Assembly: GCA_015066625.1 (NCBI GenBank) | Contig: SVOC01000006.1 | Span: 1 to 64,000 of the forward strand | Length of the DNA stretch: 64,000 nt | Direction of reading: 5' to 3' | DNA from: Oscillospiraceae bacterium | Lineage (GTDB): Bacteria; Bacillota; Clostridia; Oscillospirales; Acutalibacteraceae | Shown: positions 52,700-60,638 of the stretch, piece by piece | Position numbering within the stretch: the first letter of the stretch is position 1 | Layout: each line of letters begins with the position of its first letter | The notes under the pieces: generated by a model | The model's input: the letters and a program-made list of their open reading frames with translations, nothing else | What the model was told of the DNA's origin: nothing | The model's database searches: none | Position numbers and translations under genes: made by a program

Positions 52700-53788
52700 T
52701 TATCCGAGACGGTTAATCATATCAAAATGCTCGGTGTATAACCTTAAAACATCGGTGTTTACTTTAAAGAATCCGCCTTGAAGCGACATATGGTCTCCCT
52801 GATAAACGGGCATAATATTCCATACGCCTTTGCTGATATTGTTTTGGTCAAACTCTGTTGCAGGTGCGCTTGACGGTGCACAAGCGGAAACAGTGTTTAC
52901 AAGCCCGTCATTTTCAAGCCAGCTTTCATCAACAACGTAGCCGCCTTGGGTTGTGCCTCTAAGCTTTCCTATTTCATCGGAACTGCTCTGAAACATAAAT
53001 TCCATTCTGCCTTTATCTGCACTGTATGTGCCGTCGCTGTTTTTTGTTGTCGCCGTGCAGGGTATGGAGAAATAGTATGTATTTTGGTCTGTTACCATAT
53101 TCTTGTTTATTTCAAGAGCGTGGTCAATAAACATATCATATGCGGCACTGTCCGTGTTATCGGGCATTGAATTCTCAAGACCATAAGATGTTGTGCCGTT
53201 ATGTGGCGCAGCAAGAGAGGTGAGCGAATAAATCCAATCGGATTTTCCGCCTGTGAAAAGCGGCGAAATATCATCGGCGGCAGTTGCTTTTATTTCTGCT
53301 TCGTTACCTTTTGCCATAAGCGTTGCGAAAACCCGGATGGTTGCACCGCCGAATGAATGTCCGAGGAGATTTATTTTGTTATCTGAATCCCATTTTTCAA
53401 TAAGAGCCTTACCCGTATAATCCTTGCCGTATCTTTCGTGGCCGCAATATTCGCTGTGAGCCTTGCCGTAGTCTACAACGCTGCCTGTGAGCTGTGCATA
53501 AAGCTCGCAGGCTCTGTCCCAGGCACTTGCTGTGCCGGAAACAGATGCTCCGTAGCAGTCGTAACCGTTCTTTTCAATTTTTGAAAGGAGTTCACCGCCG
53601 AACATTCCCCAGTAAGGAAGGATTTTGTAGTGCATATCATATTCGCCCCAGCCCATAAGACCGTGAACGAAAACATAAGGGTAGTTTGTGTTCCATTGAG
53701 TTTTGTCGGGCTGTTCGGTTTTAGCGGGAAAGAACAGCGAAAAGATGCTTATGATTATTGCCATAGGTACCGAAATTATTTTTGCCAT
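52700..53788 (-). CDS. Exported lipase of family I.5 type
   Basis: The protein has 362 residues with an N-terminal signal or anchor. Motifs are V-F-V-H-G-L-M-G-W-G near 40, the nucleophile G-H-S-F-G-G-A near 143, and a late D/H pair (D-G-L, D-H-M). The block C-G-H-E-R-Y-G-K near 115 matches the H-x-R-[FY]-G stretch near the zinc site of Geobacillus family I.5 lipases. These hydrolyse triglycerides. GGAGGAAA precedes the ATG. Confidence 0.8.
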   Translation of the reverse strand: MAKIISVPMAIIISIFSLFFPAKTEQPDKTQWNTNYPYVFVHGLMGWGEYDMHYKILPYWGMFGGELLSKIEKNGYDCYGASVSGTASAWDRACELYAQLTGSVVDYGKAHSEYCGHERYGKDYTGKALIEKWDSDNKINLLGHSFGGATIRVFATLMAKGNEAEIKATAADDISPLFTGGKSDWIYSLTSLAAPHNGTTSYGLENSMPDNTDSAAYDMFIDHALEINKNMVTDQNTYYFSIPCTATTKNSDGTYSADKGRMEFMFQSSSDEIGKLRGTTQGGYVVDESWLENDGLVNTVSACAPSSAPATEFDQNNISKGVWNIMPVYQGDHMSLQGGFFKVNTDVLRLYTEHFDMINRLG

Positions 53789-53819
53789 TTTTATTTCCTC
53801 CGTTCTTGTTTATACCTGT

Positions 53820-53848
53820 ATTTTACTACCTGTGAGAGAAAAAGACAA
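53820..53848 (-). promoter_or_regulatory. Promoter of the lipase gene
   Basis: On the minus strand TTGTCT (53848-53843) and TAAAAT (53825-53820) are 17 bases apart, 32 bases before the ATG. Confidence 0.55.
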
Positions 53849-53942
53849 TGCACAATGCTTCTTGCGTTTGTTTAAAAATGCACATAAAATCAGCGGATTG
53901 TACCTGGAGATGTTTTTGATGTGAAAGAAAATTCATCATATT

Positions 53943-53986
53943 GTGAGAATTTGTTGTTGTATTTCTCACCTTTTCCATAGTATACT
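53943..53986 (+). promoter_or_regulatory. Promoter and inverted repeat before the M3 peptidase gene
   Basis: TTGTAT (53957-53962) and TATACT (53981-53986) are 18 bases apart. The inverted repeat GTGAGAA (53943-53949) with TTCTCAC (53963-53969) straddles the -35 box and could be a repressor site; no regulator gene is near to match with it. Confidence 0.45.
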
Positions 53987-54020
53987 ATAACTGTTAAAAA
54001 CCAACAAAAGGGGAGATACA

Positions 54021-55712
54021 ATGAAAGTTTCCGAGATGCCGTATCAGAGAATTACCGCCCCGGAATTCAAAGAGCAGGCAGAGAAAATAATTGCAAAAAT
54101 CAAGGCGGCGAAATCCGCAGAGGATTTGAAAGCGGCGAGGGATGAATATAACAAAATCAGCGAAGATGTTGACACTGCCGCATCCCTTGCAAACTGCCGA
54201 TTTACACTCAACACAAGGGATGAATTCTACAATGCGGAGATGGATTATTACGATAACGCAATGCCGCTTTTCTCCGAAATTGAGAACGAATACAAAAAGG
54301 CGATGCTCGATTCACCCTACAGAGCAGATGCCGAAAAGCTCATAAATCCCAGAGTTTTCAAGGGCTTTGAGATGTCGCTCAAAACTTTTTCACCCGAAGT
54401 TATTGAGGATTTGCAGCAGGAAAATGCACTCGTCACACGCTACTCAAAGTTTATGGGTGAACTCGCATTTGAGTTTGAGGGCGAAAAAATGCCCCTCTCT
54501 GTTTTGAGGGGTAAGCTCGAGGATGACAGCCGTGATGTCCGCAGAAAAGCCGCAGAGGCTATCGGCAAAACAATGGAAGCGAATGCCGAAACATTCGACG
54601 AAATTTTTGACGGACTTGTTAAAATCCGCACCCAAATCGCAAGAAAGCTCGGCTATAAAAACTTCGTTGAACTCGGCTATTACAGAATGGGCAGGGTAGA
54701 CTATGACGAAAAAATGGTTGCCGCATTCAGAAAGAGTGTTGAAACCGATATTGTTCCTGCCGTTGCAGAGTTAAAAGAGAGAATCCGCAACCGTCTTGGT
54801 CTTGATAAGATAATGTATTATGACGATGCAATAAGCGTTACGGGTGAAATGCCCCGACCTGTCATTGATACACCCGCAATCTTTGATAATGCACTCAAAA
54901 TGTATCACGATATGAAGCCCGAAATCGGTGACTTTATGCAGAGAATGCTTGATGCCGAAGCCTTTGATGTTGAAGCACGTGACGGCAAATTCGGCGGCGG
55001 CTACTGCACCACATTTGCAAAATACAAGCAGCCGTTTATCCTTGCAAACTTCAACGGCACAAGCGGCGATATTGATGTTATCACCCACGAATTCGGTCAT
55101 GCATTGGCGGCGGATTATATGTTCAAATACGCTCAGCCCGACTATCCTACAGGAATGGAAACTCACGAGTGCCACAGTATGAGTATGGAATTTCTTTGCC
55201 ATAAGTATATGGATGGCTTCTTCGGTGCAAGCTCTGATAAATACCGTTATAAACACATCGTTGATGCACTTTCTTTTATTCCGTACGGCACGATTGTTGA
55301 CGAATTCCAGCATATTGTTTATGAAAATCCCGGCCTGACACCTGATGAGAGAAAGAGCGAATATCTGAAGCTTGAAAAGAAATACAGACCTTATATTTCG
55401 TTTGAGGGTATTCCTTATCTTGAACTTGGTACACGCTGGCAGTATCAGATGCATATTTACGAAAGCCCGTTTTACTATATCGACTACTGTATCGCACAGT
55501 GTGTTGCACTCGGTTTCCTCAGCCTTTCGAGAGAAGATTTTGACGGTGCACTCGAAAAATATGTTGAATTTCTTAAAAAGACAGGCGGTGTATCTCTGGG
55601 AGAACTGATTGAGGGTGCGGGTCTTAAATCACCCTTCGGTGAAAACGCACTGAAAAATACCGCTTGCAGTACGGCGAAAATTATTGAGAAAACAGAAGAG
55701 GAACTTTTCTGA
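54021..55712 (+). CDS. M3 family oligoendopeptidase (PepF-like)
   Basis: The protein has 563 residues and no signal peptide. The helical N-terminal half leads to the zinc motif H-E-F-G-H near residue 357, with a third ligand in E-x-H-S-M-S-M-E-F about 25 residues later. A G-x-x-Y-x-x-E/H pattern near the end matches M3B peptidases. It cuts short peptides in the cytoplasm. It is alone between its promoter and a terminator. Confidence 0.9.
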   Translation: MKVSEMPYQRITAPEFKEQAEKIIAKIKAAKSAEDLKAARDEYNKISEDVDTAASLANCRFTLNTRDEFYNAEMDYYDNAMPLFSEIENEYKKAMLDSPYRADAEKLINPRVFKGFEMSLKTFSPEVIEDLQQENALVTRYSKFMGELAFEFEGEKMPLSVLRGKLEDDSRDVRRKAAEAIGKTMEANAETFDEIFDGLVKIRTQIARKLGYKNFVELGYYRMGRVDYDEKMVAAFRKSVETDIVPAVAELKERIRNRLGLDKIMYYDDAISVTGEMPRPVIDTPAIFDNALKMYHDMKPEIGDFMQRMLDAEAFDVEARDGKFGGGYCTTFAKYKQPFILANFNGTSGDIDVITHEFGHALAADYMFKYAQPDYPTGMETHECHSMSMEFLCHKYMDGFFGASSDKYRYKHIVDALSFIPYGTIVDEFQHIVYENPGLTPDERKSEYLKLEKKYRPYISFEGIPYLELGTRWQYQMHIYESPFYYIDYCIAQCVALGFLSLSREDFDGALEKYVEFLKKTGGVSLGELIEGAGLKSPFGENALKNTACSTAKIIEKTEEELF

Positions 55713-55719
55713 TAAAGAA

Positions 55720-55750
55720 AACGGCTTGCAAAACGCAAGCCGTTATTTTT
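55720..55750. terminator. Terminator between convergent genes
   Basis: AACGGCTTGC (55720-55729) pairs exactly with GCAAGCCGTT (55735-55744) and is followed by T residues; it lies at the ends of both the M3 peptidase and the esterase gene. Confidence 0.8.
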
Positions 55751-56792
55751 ACTTTATGCCGATTATCATTTTTATGGCGTTGAAGAGAAGCTCAAAGAAA
55801 CCGAGAACACCGTCGCAGTGAATAATGTTGTCTGTTGAATGTTCGGGTGTGAGATTGCCTGTTCCTGCTATGGGTGTGCCGTCATAATCAGATGTATGTG
55901 AGGTGAGCCAGCATATCATTCCGTCGGGGTAGGAAAGCTTTACTTCTTCACCCAGACCGTTTACGGTTGACATATTATGATAATCACCGTTCGCATCCGT
56001 AAACATATCGTGATTTACTGCAAACCAGGCGTGGTGGCTACTGCTTGTTTTTGTGCCGTCTTCGTAGCATACCTTTGTAAGAGTTGAAAGTCTGCAATCT
56101 TCCGCAACATTTGAAGCGGTGGTAATTCTTTCAAAGGTAGGTGAAACTGCCATATAGTAGTTAACAAGGGGGTCACGGGTGCTTGAAGTAATCCATACGG
56201 GAGTGTCGGCGAGCATACCGCAAAGCTCTTCCGAAGGTGACCATGCAGGGCAGATAGGGAAGGCCGCGGCAAACATTTCGGGGTAGGCAACCGCCATTTT
56301 GAGGGTCATTTTACCGCCCATTGAGTAACCGCCTACATAAATTCTTGTAAGGTCAATGTTTTCTTTGTTATATGCAATGAATTCATCGATAGCGGCTCTG
56401 AGAGGCTCAATCATTTCGTTGCTCCAGAAGATATTGTCTTCTTCTCTTGAACGTGCGGCAAGGATGAACGCACCGCCTGCAGGCTTAAAGCGTGCCTGAA
56501 ATTCATCGCTTGTCCAGTATGCGATGTTACTCTTTTTAACGGGAGCGCCGGGCTCTTTGCCGTCGCCCATACCGTGAAGCCACACAACAAGGGGATACTT
56601 TGTTGTGTCATTTTCTTTGACAGGGGAATAGTAGCTGTAATCAACGGTGTATCCGTTGGTTTCGGGACCTTCGTCCTGAACAAACTGTGCTTTGAGGGGC
56701 TCGATTCCGCCTTCTTTTGAAAGGGCAAAAGCACCTGTGGGCAGGGTGAGGATGAATGCCAGAGCAAGGATGATTGCTGTTAACTTCTTCAT
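55749..56792 (-). CDS. Exported PHB-depolymerase-like esterase with hydrophobic tail
   Basis: The protein has 347 residues with a signal peptide ending at A-F-A-L (about 24). It has V-V-W-L-H-G-M-G-D near 70, the nucleophile G-Y-S-M-G-G near 155, a possible Asp in S-S-T-R-D-P, and His in S-S-H-H-A-W. This fold includes feruloyl and acetyl-xylan esterases. The last 20 residues form a hydrophobic tail (F-F-E-L-L-F-N-A-I). It is last in the sulfatase operon, 12 bases after the DUF2804 gene. Confidence 0.8.
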   Translation of the reverse strand: MKKLTAIILALAFILTLPTGAFALSKEGGIEPLKAQFVQDEGPETNGYTVDYSYYSPVKENDTTKYPLVVWLHGMGDGKEPGAPVKKSNIAYWTSDEFQARFKPAGGAFILAARSREEDNIFWSNEMIEPLRAAIDEFIAYNKENIDLTRIYVGGYSMGGKMTLKMAVAYPEMFAAAFPICPAWSPSEELCGMLADTPVWITSSTRDPLVNYYMAVSPTFERITTASNVAEDCRLSTLTKVCYEDGTKTSSSHHAWFAVNHDMFTDANGDYHNMSTVNGLGEEVKLSYPDGMICWLTSHTSDYDGTPIAGTGNLTPEHSTDNIIHCDGVLGFFELLFNAIKMIIGIK

Positions 56793-56804
56793 TTTTCATT
56801 CTCC

Positions 56805-57827
56805 TTAGTTTTTGTTTATTACTCTTTCAGCGAACATAAGCAGGTTTTTGATTTCAAGAACGGTGCCGTCATCCAACACTGCTTTTCCGCTTATCTTTCC
56901 GAAAACCTGATGTGCGTTGCGCTTGATAACAAGGGCGTTAATATTTGAGCTGTTATCATAAACAGGTCTGAAATCCATGTCGAATCGTCCATCGGAGCTG
57001 ATGATTTTCCAGGGCTGCATAATGTCATCGGGAATGTCAAAACGGATACGGTCAAGCTTGTGGCATTTGCCGTCATAGAAAAACATATTCTCGCTGGCGG
57101 CGGTTGTATCGCCGAAGCCGTAGCCCAGATTAAAGCCGAAGCGTTTGCCGTTCACATAGCCGTTTCCTGAGCTCCAGTACCAGGTGTTTTCGTATGTCCA
57201 TACGCCTCTGCCCCAATCCAGGGTTGCAAAGTTCCTTTCGGGGGTAAGGTCAATGGTTACATCGCCGAATTTTATGTAGCCCTTTGCAGGCATACAGTTA
57301 ATTTTCTGATTGTAGTAAAACGCCTTTTTATCGGTTTCCCATGGAGTTGCGATAACCATTGTATCGTCGTTTTCAAACTTGCGGAGCTTTATGTCAAAAT
57401 CAAGAGTGGGTCTTGTTTTTGTGGCTTTGTAATGACCTGTCAGCCTTCTGAAACCGTCTTCGTGATAATAAGCAAGGCTTGCGGCGGAATTTCTGTAAAA
57501 GATATCTCCCTTTGAGCTGTCGGTAGGCATATGAAGTCTGCCGTTGGGCATTATGATGGGTATTACATAATCGTATTTTTTGCCTTCGTTCAAATCAAAA
57601 AGAGTGGCGTTTGCAAGACCCAGATAGCGATTATCCGAAATAACCGTTGAAAAGGCAAAGCCTCTGTCATCAACGATAATGTAATAATCCCATTCTTTTA
57701 TTCTGATTTTGCTTGCCTTGACATCGAAGGGGCTGTATTCGGCAATGAGCTTGTTAGCCCAGCCTGCTTCAAGGATTTTGCCTTCAAGGTCAAGCAGTCT
57801 TTGCGGTTTTTCAAGTTTATGGTTCAT
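56805..57827 (-). CDS. DUF2804 family protein
   Basis: The protein has 340 residues with no signal peptide or membrane span. It is rich in beta strands and aromatic residues. The block L-D-W-G-R-G-V-W near residue 205 and W-Y-W-S-S-G-N-G after it are characteristic of DUF2804. The function is unknown; the lipocalin-like look suggests binding or modification of a lipid or glycoside. It sits 25 bases after the sulfatase gene in the same operon. Confidence 0.82.
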   Translation of the reverse strand: MNHKLEKPQRLLDLEGKILEAGWANKLIAEYSPFDVKASKIRIKEWDYYIIVDDRGFAFSTVISDNRYLGLANATLFDLNEGKKYDYVIPIIMPNGRLHMPTDSSKGDIFYRNSAASLAYYHEDGFRRLTGHYKATKTRPTLDFDIKLRKFENDDTMVIATPWETDKKAFYYNQKINCMPAKGYIKFGDVTIDLTPERNFATLDWGRGVWTYENTWYWSSGNGYVNGKRFGFNLGYGFGDTTAASENMFFYDGKCHKLDRIRFDIPDDIMQPWKIISSDGRFDMDFRPVYDNSSNINALVIKRNAHQVFGKISGKAVLDDGTVLEIKNLLMFAERVINKN

Positions 57828-57852
57828 TTTTTCTCTTTCTCTCCCGGCAGTG

Positions 57853-59133
57853 TCAATCTGTTATTTTTAAAACAGGTTCACCTGCTTTTTTCATATATCC
57901 AAGCAAAAGCTTTCTCATTTCAAGCCTGATTTCACTATGCTCGGGGCTGTGAATGAGGTTGTTTTTTTCATACGGGTCGTTTTCAAGGTCATAGAGGAAA
58001 TCGTCCTTATATTCATCGGCGAAGGCTTTGTCTGCATTCTTTGCGGAAACGCTGTATTTCCATCTGTCCGTGCGTACCGCTCTGCCTATCTGACTTTCCG
58101 AGATCTGAATAAATACGCTTTCGTGACCTTTTTTATCTGTCAGGCTCTTGCCCATAAAATGCTCGGGAATTTCGGCACCTGCAATGTCAAGCACGGTTGC
58201 AGGCAGGTCGATAAGGGAAACAAGGTCGTTTATTCTGCCGCCGCCCGTGAAGGCACCGCCCGTGATTACAAGGGGCACTTTTATACTGTTTTCGTGGCAG
58301 GAACGCTTGTATTCCATGTTGCGTGTTCTGAAATGACAGCCGTGATCCGATGTGTAAATAATAACCGTGTTATCATAAAGACCCTCGTCTTTAAGTGTCT
58401 GAATAAGTCTTCCGAAGTTTGTGTCAACACTGTTGCAGCAGGCGAGGTAGGAGGGCATCTGAACACGCCAGTCGCCTAATGTGCCTTTAAGGTCGCCGGG
58501 TACTTCGTAATTTCTGAATTTATTTTTCAGACCCTTGGGTGATTCAAATCGGAGTCTGTCATTCTGGTGATGGGGTTCGAGCTGAGAAACGAACATAAAG
58601 AAGGGCTTTTTGTGGGGCTTTTTAAGATACTCAATGGCAAAATCGTTGATTTTATCGGCTCTGTAACCCTTGAAATCAAGTTTGTTATTGTTTTCGTCAA
58701 ACACATAACCGTTGTAGCCGTGAGAAGTGAATTCAAGAATATCCGCAGCTCTCCAATAATCGTATCCGCCTCTGCGCTCTTTGGGTGTGGGCTTTGTGGC
58801 AAGCCTGTGCTCACTGTCTGAGGCAAGATGCCATTTGCCGATATATGCAGTGTCATATCCTGCTTCCGTCAGATAATGGGCAATTCCCTTTGTATCCGTG
58901 GGAAGGGCAATATCGTTTCTGTAGCAGCCGTTCTGTGAAGCATAAACACCGCTCTGGAGGCAGGCTCTCATAGGACCGCATACGGGCTGGCAGGTGAAGG
59001 CGTTTTCAAAAAGAGTGCCTTCCTCTGCAATCTTGTCAAGATTTGGTGTTACGGGCAGCTTCTGACCGTAACAGCCTGCGGAATCGGCTCTCTGCTGGTC
59101 GGAAAAATAAAAAATAATGTTGGGTTTATTCAT
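57853..59133 (-). CDS. Cysteine-type sulfatase, cytoplasmic
   Basis: The protein has 426 residues. N-terminal F-Y-F-S-D-Q-Q-R supplies metal ligands. The modification site C52-G-P54-M-R56 followed by G62 matches C-x-P-x-R, whose Cys becomes formylglycine. G-K-W-H near 105 and S-D-H-G near 245 complete the S1 fold. There is no signal peptide, so a sulfated sugar would need to be imported. The maturase gene ends two bases before this start, so the enzyme and its activator are made together. Confidence 0.92.
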   Translation of the reverse strand: MNKPNIIFYFSDQQRADSAGCYGQKLPVTPNLDKIAEEGTLFENAFTCQPVCGPMRACLQSGVYASQNGCYRNDIALPTDTKGIAHYLTEAGYDTAYIGKWHLASDSEHRLATKPTPKERRGGYDYWRAADILEFTSHGYNGYVFDENNNKLDFKGYRADKINDFAIEYLKKPHKKPFFMFVSQLEPHHQNDRLRFESPKGLKNKFRNYEVPGDLKGTLGDWRVQMPSYLACCNSVDTNFGRLIQTLKDEGLYDNTVIIYTSDHGCHFRTRNMEYKRSCHENSIKVPLVITGGAFTGGGRINDLVSLIDLPATVLDIAGAEIPEHFMGKSLTDKKGHESVFIQISESQIGRAVRTDRWKYSVSAKNADKAFADEYKDDFLYDLENDPYEKNNLIHSPEHSEIRLEMRKLLLGYMKKAGEPVLKITD

Positions 59134-59135
59134 AT

Positions 59136-60200
59136 TTATCTCACGCTCCTCATTTTTTCAACAACGTGCATTATGAAATCCATTCTGGGACAGTAGCCGT
59201 CGAGTTGATTGTAAAGGCTTCTGTAACGCTTGCAGCCCGAACCGCAAAGTGTTTTTACCCTGCAGTTTTCGCAAAGCTTGTTTTTGGGTTCATCATGTTC
59301 AAAAAATCTTTTGAGTCCGTCGCAGTTCAGAATATCGTTTATATCCGCCTCGTTTATATTGAGACATCTGAATTCGTCAAGGCAGTAAAAATCGCAGGGG
59401 TAGCAGGTGCCGTCTGCCTCGACAACAAGCTGAGCGTTGCATCTTCCGCTTGCACCGCACTGCTCCGCAACGCCTTTCGTCATAAGGGAAAGCAGGTTAT
59501 CAAAATCACGGACATAAAAATGTCTGCCTTTTGAAACCTCTGAAAACCATATGTTGAAAAATCTTTTCTGGAATCTTGCAAGCTGTTTTGCGCTGAGGCT
59601 GTATTCCGTTTTGCTTCCGTCCAGAGGGTCAAGGCAATAAATGGGCTGAACATCGCGGAAACCGTTTTCGGAATAGAAATTGAAAAGCTCGGCAGCATCA
59701 GTTTCTGACGTAATTACAGAAAGAATATTGAAGCTTACACCGTGCTTTTTCAGCAGATTTATTCCCTGCATTGCACCGTCAAATGAGTTACAGCGGTTTT
59801 TGTTATGCTTGTCCTTAAAACCGTCAAGGGATACACCGATTAAGAAATTGTTTTCTTTGAAGATTTTACAGAAATTTTCATTAATAAGAGTCCCGTTTGT
59901 TTGCAAAGAATAATAAATTTTGCTGCCATCGGTTTTATGTTTTTCTGCAATGCGGATGAAATTTTCAAAAAAATCACATCCTGCAATCAAAGGCTCACCG
60001 CCCTGAAACATAAAGGTGACGGATGAATTATCGCCGCAGAAATCAAAAGTTTTTTTAATGAGATTTTCTGCGGTTTTAAGGCTCATAAAAGAGCCGTGAG
60101 CGGATTGCCTTACCTTTGCCTCGTCGCAGTAAAAGCAGTAACTGCATTTAAGGTTGCAGGCAGAGGATGCAGGTTTTATCAAAGCGGTCATCTGCCGCAT
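59136..60200 (-). CDS. Anaerobic sulfatase-maturating enzyme (radical SAM)
   Basis: The protein has 354 residues. The radical SAM cluster is C15-x3-C19-x2-C22, and the C-terminal SPASM domain has the cysteines for two more clusters, ending C-G-S-G-C. It turns the active-site Cys of the sulfatase into formylglycine without oxygen. It is the first gene of the four-gene minus operon, with AAGAGGTG upstream, so the operon is built around sulfate removal. Confidence 0.93.
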   Translation of the reverse strand: MRQMTALIKPASSACNLKCSYCFYCDEAKVRQSAHGSFMSLKTAENLIKKTFDFCGDNSSVTFMFQGGEPLIAGCDFFENFIRIAEKHKTDGSKIYYSLQTNGTLINENFCKIFKENNFLIGVSLDGFKDKHNKNRCNSFDGAMQGINLLKKHGVSFNILSVITSETDAAELFNFYSENGFRDVQPIYCLDPLDGSKTEYSLSAKQLARFQKRFFNIWFSEVSKGRHFYVRDFDNLLSLMTKGVAEQCGASGRCNAQLVVEADGTCYPCDFYCLDEFRCLNINEADINDILNCDGLKRFFEHDEPKNKLCENCRVKTLCGSGCKRYRSLYNQLDGYCPRMDFIMHVVEKMRSVR

Positions 60201-60263
60201 AAAAACACCTCTTTTGCAAATTATATATCGGGTGATTGTGTGAAATTTAAAGGATATTATTTT

Positions 60264-60638
60264 ATGTGCTTCGGCGTAGGTGCCGTTTTATACGGGCTTA
60301 TTGAAGTTGTGACAAGGGGTTATACACATTGGACCATGGCACTTACAGGCGGTACGGTTATGGTGCTTCTCAATCTTATAAATCAGACGAGAGAGCTTCA
60401 TATACTCATAAAATGCCTGCTGGGTGCCGTGGTTATAACAAGCCTTGAATTCTGCGTGGGAATGATTGCTAATGTTGCCCTTGGCTGGAATGTATGGGAT
60501 TATTCGGATAAACCGCTTAATATATGGGGTCAGATTTGCCCTCAGTTTACTCTTGTGTGGTATTTCCTGAGCATTCCCGCCTTTGCACTGTGCTCGTTTA
60601 TTGAGAGCCGATTCAGCTTGCGGCAACGTAATTCTTAA
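60264..60638 (+). CDS. Small four-span membrane protein, CmpB/putative ABC permease family
   Basis: The protein has 124 residues and about four membrane spans, with G-W-x-V-W-D-Y near residue 80 and Q-I-C-P-Q-F near 95, which fit the family called putative ABC-transporter type IV (CmpB). The function is unknown. The ATG at 60264 is nine bases after AAAGGA; a GTG at 60240 has a poorer site. Its last 26 bases overlap the end of the convergent amidase gene. Confidence 0.75.
   Translation: MCFGVGAVLYGLIEVVTRGYTHWTMALTGGTVMVLLNLINQTRELHILIKCLLGAVVITSLEFCVGMIANVALGWNVWDYSDKPLNIWGQICPQFTLVWYFLSIPAFALCSFIESRFSLRQRNS

Noticed and set aside
60096-60263. Upstream extension of the CmpB-like protein
   Set aside because: It overlaps the maturase gene on the other strand and lacks a ribosome site; hydrophobic sequence begins near the ATG at 60264, which has AAAGGA.
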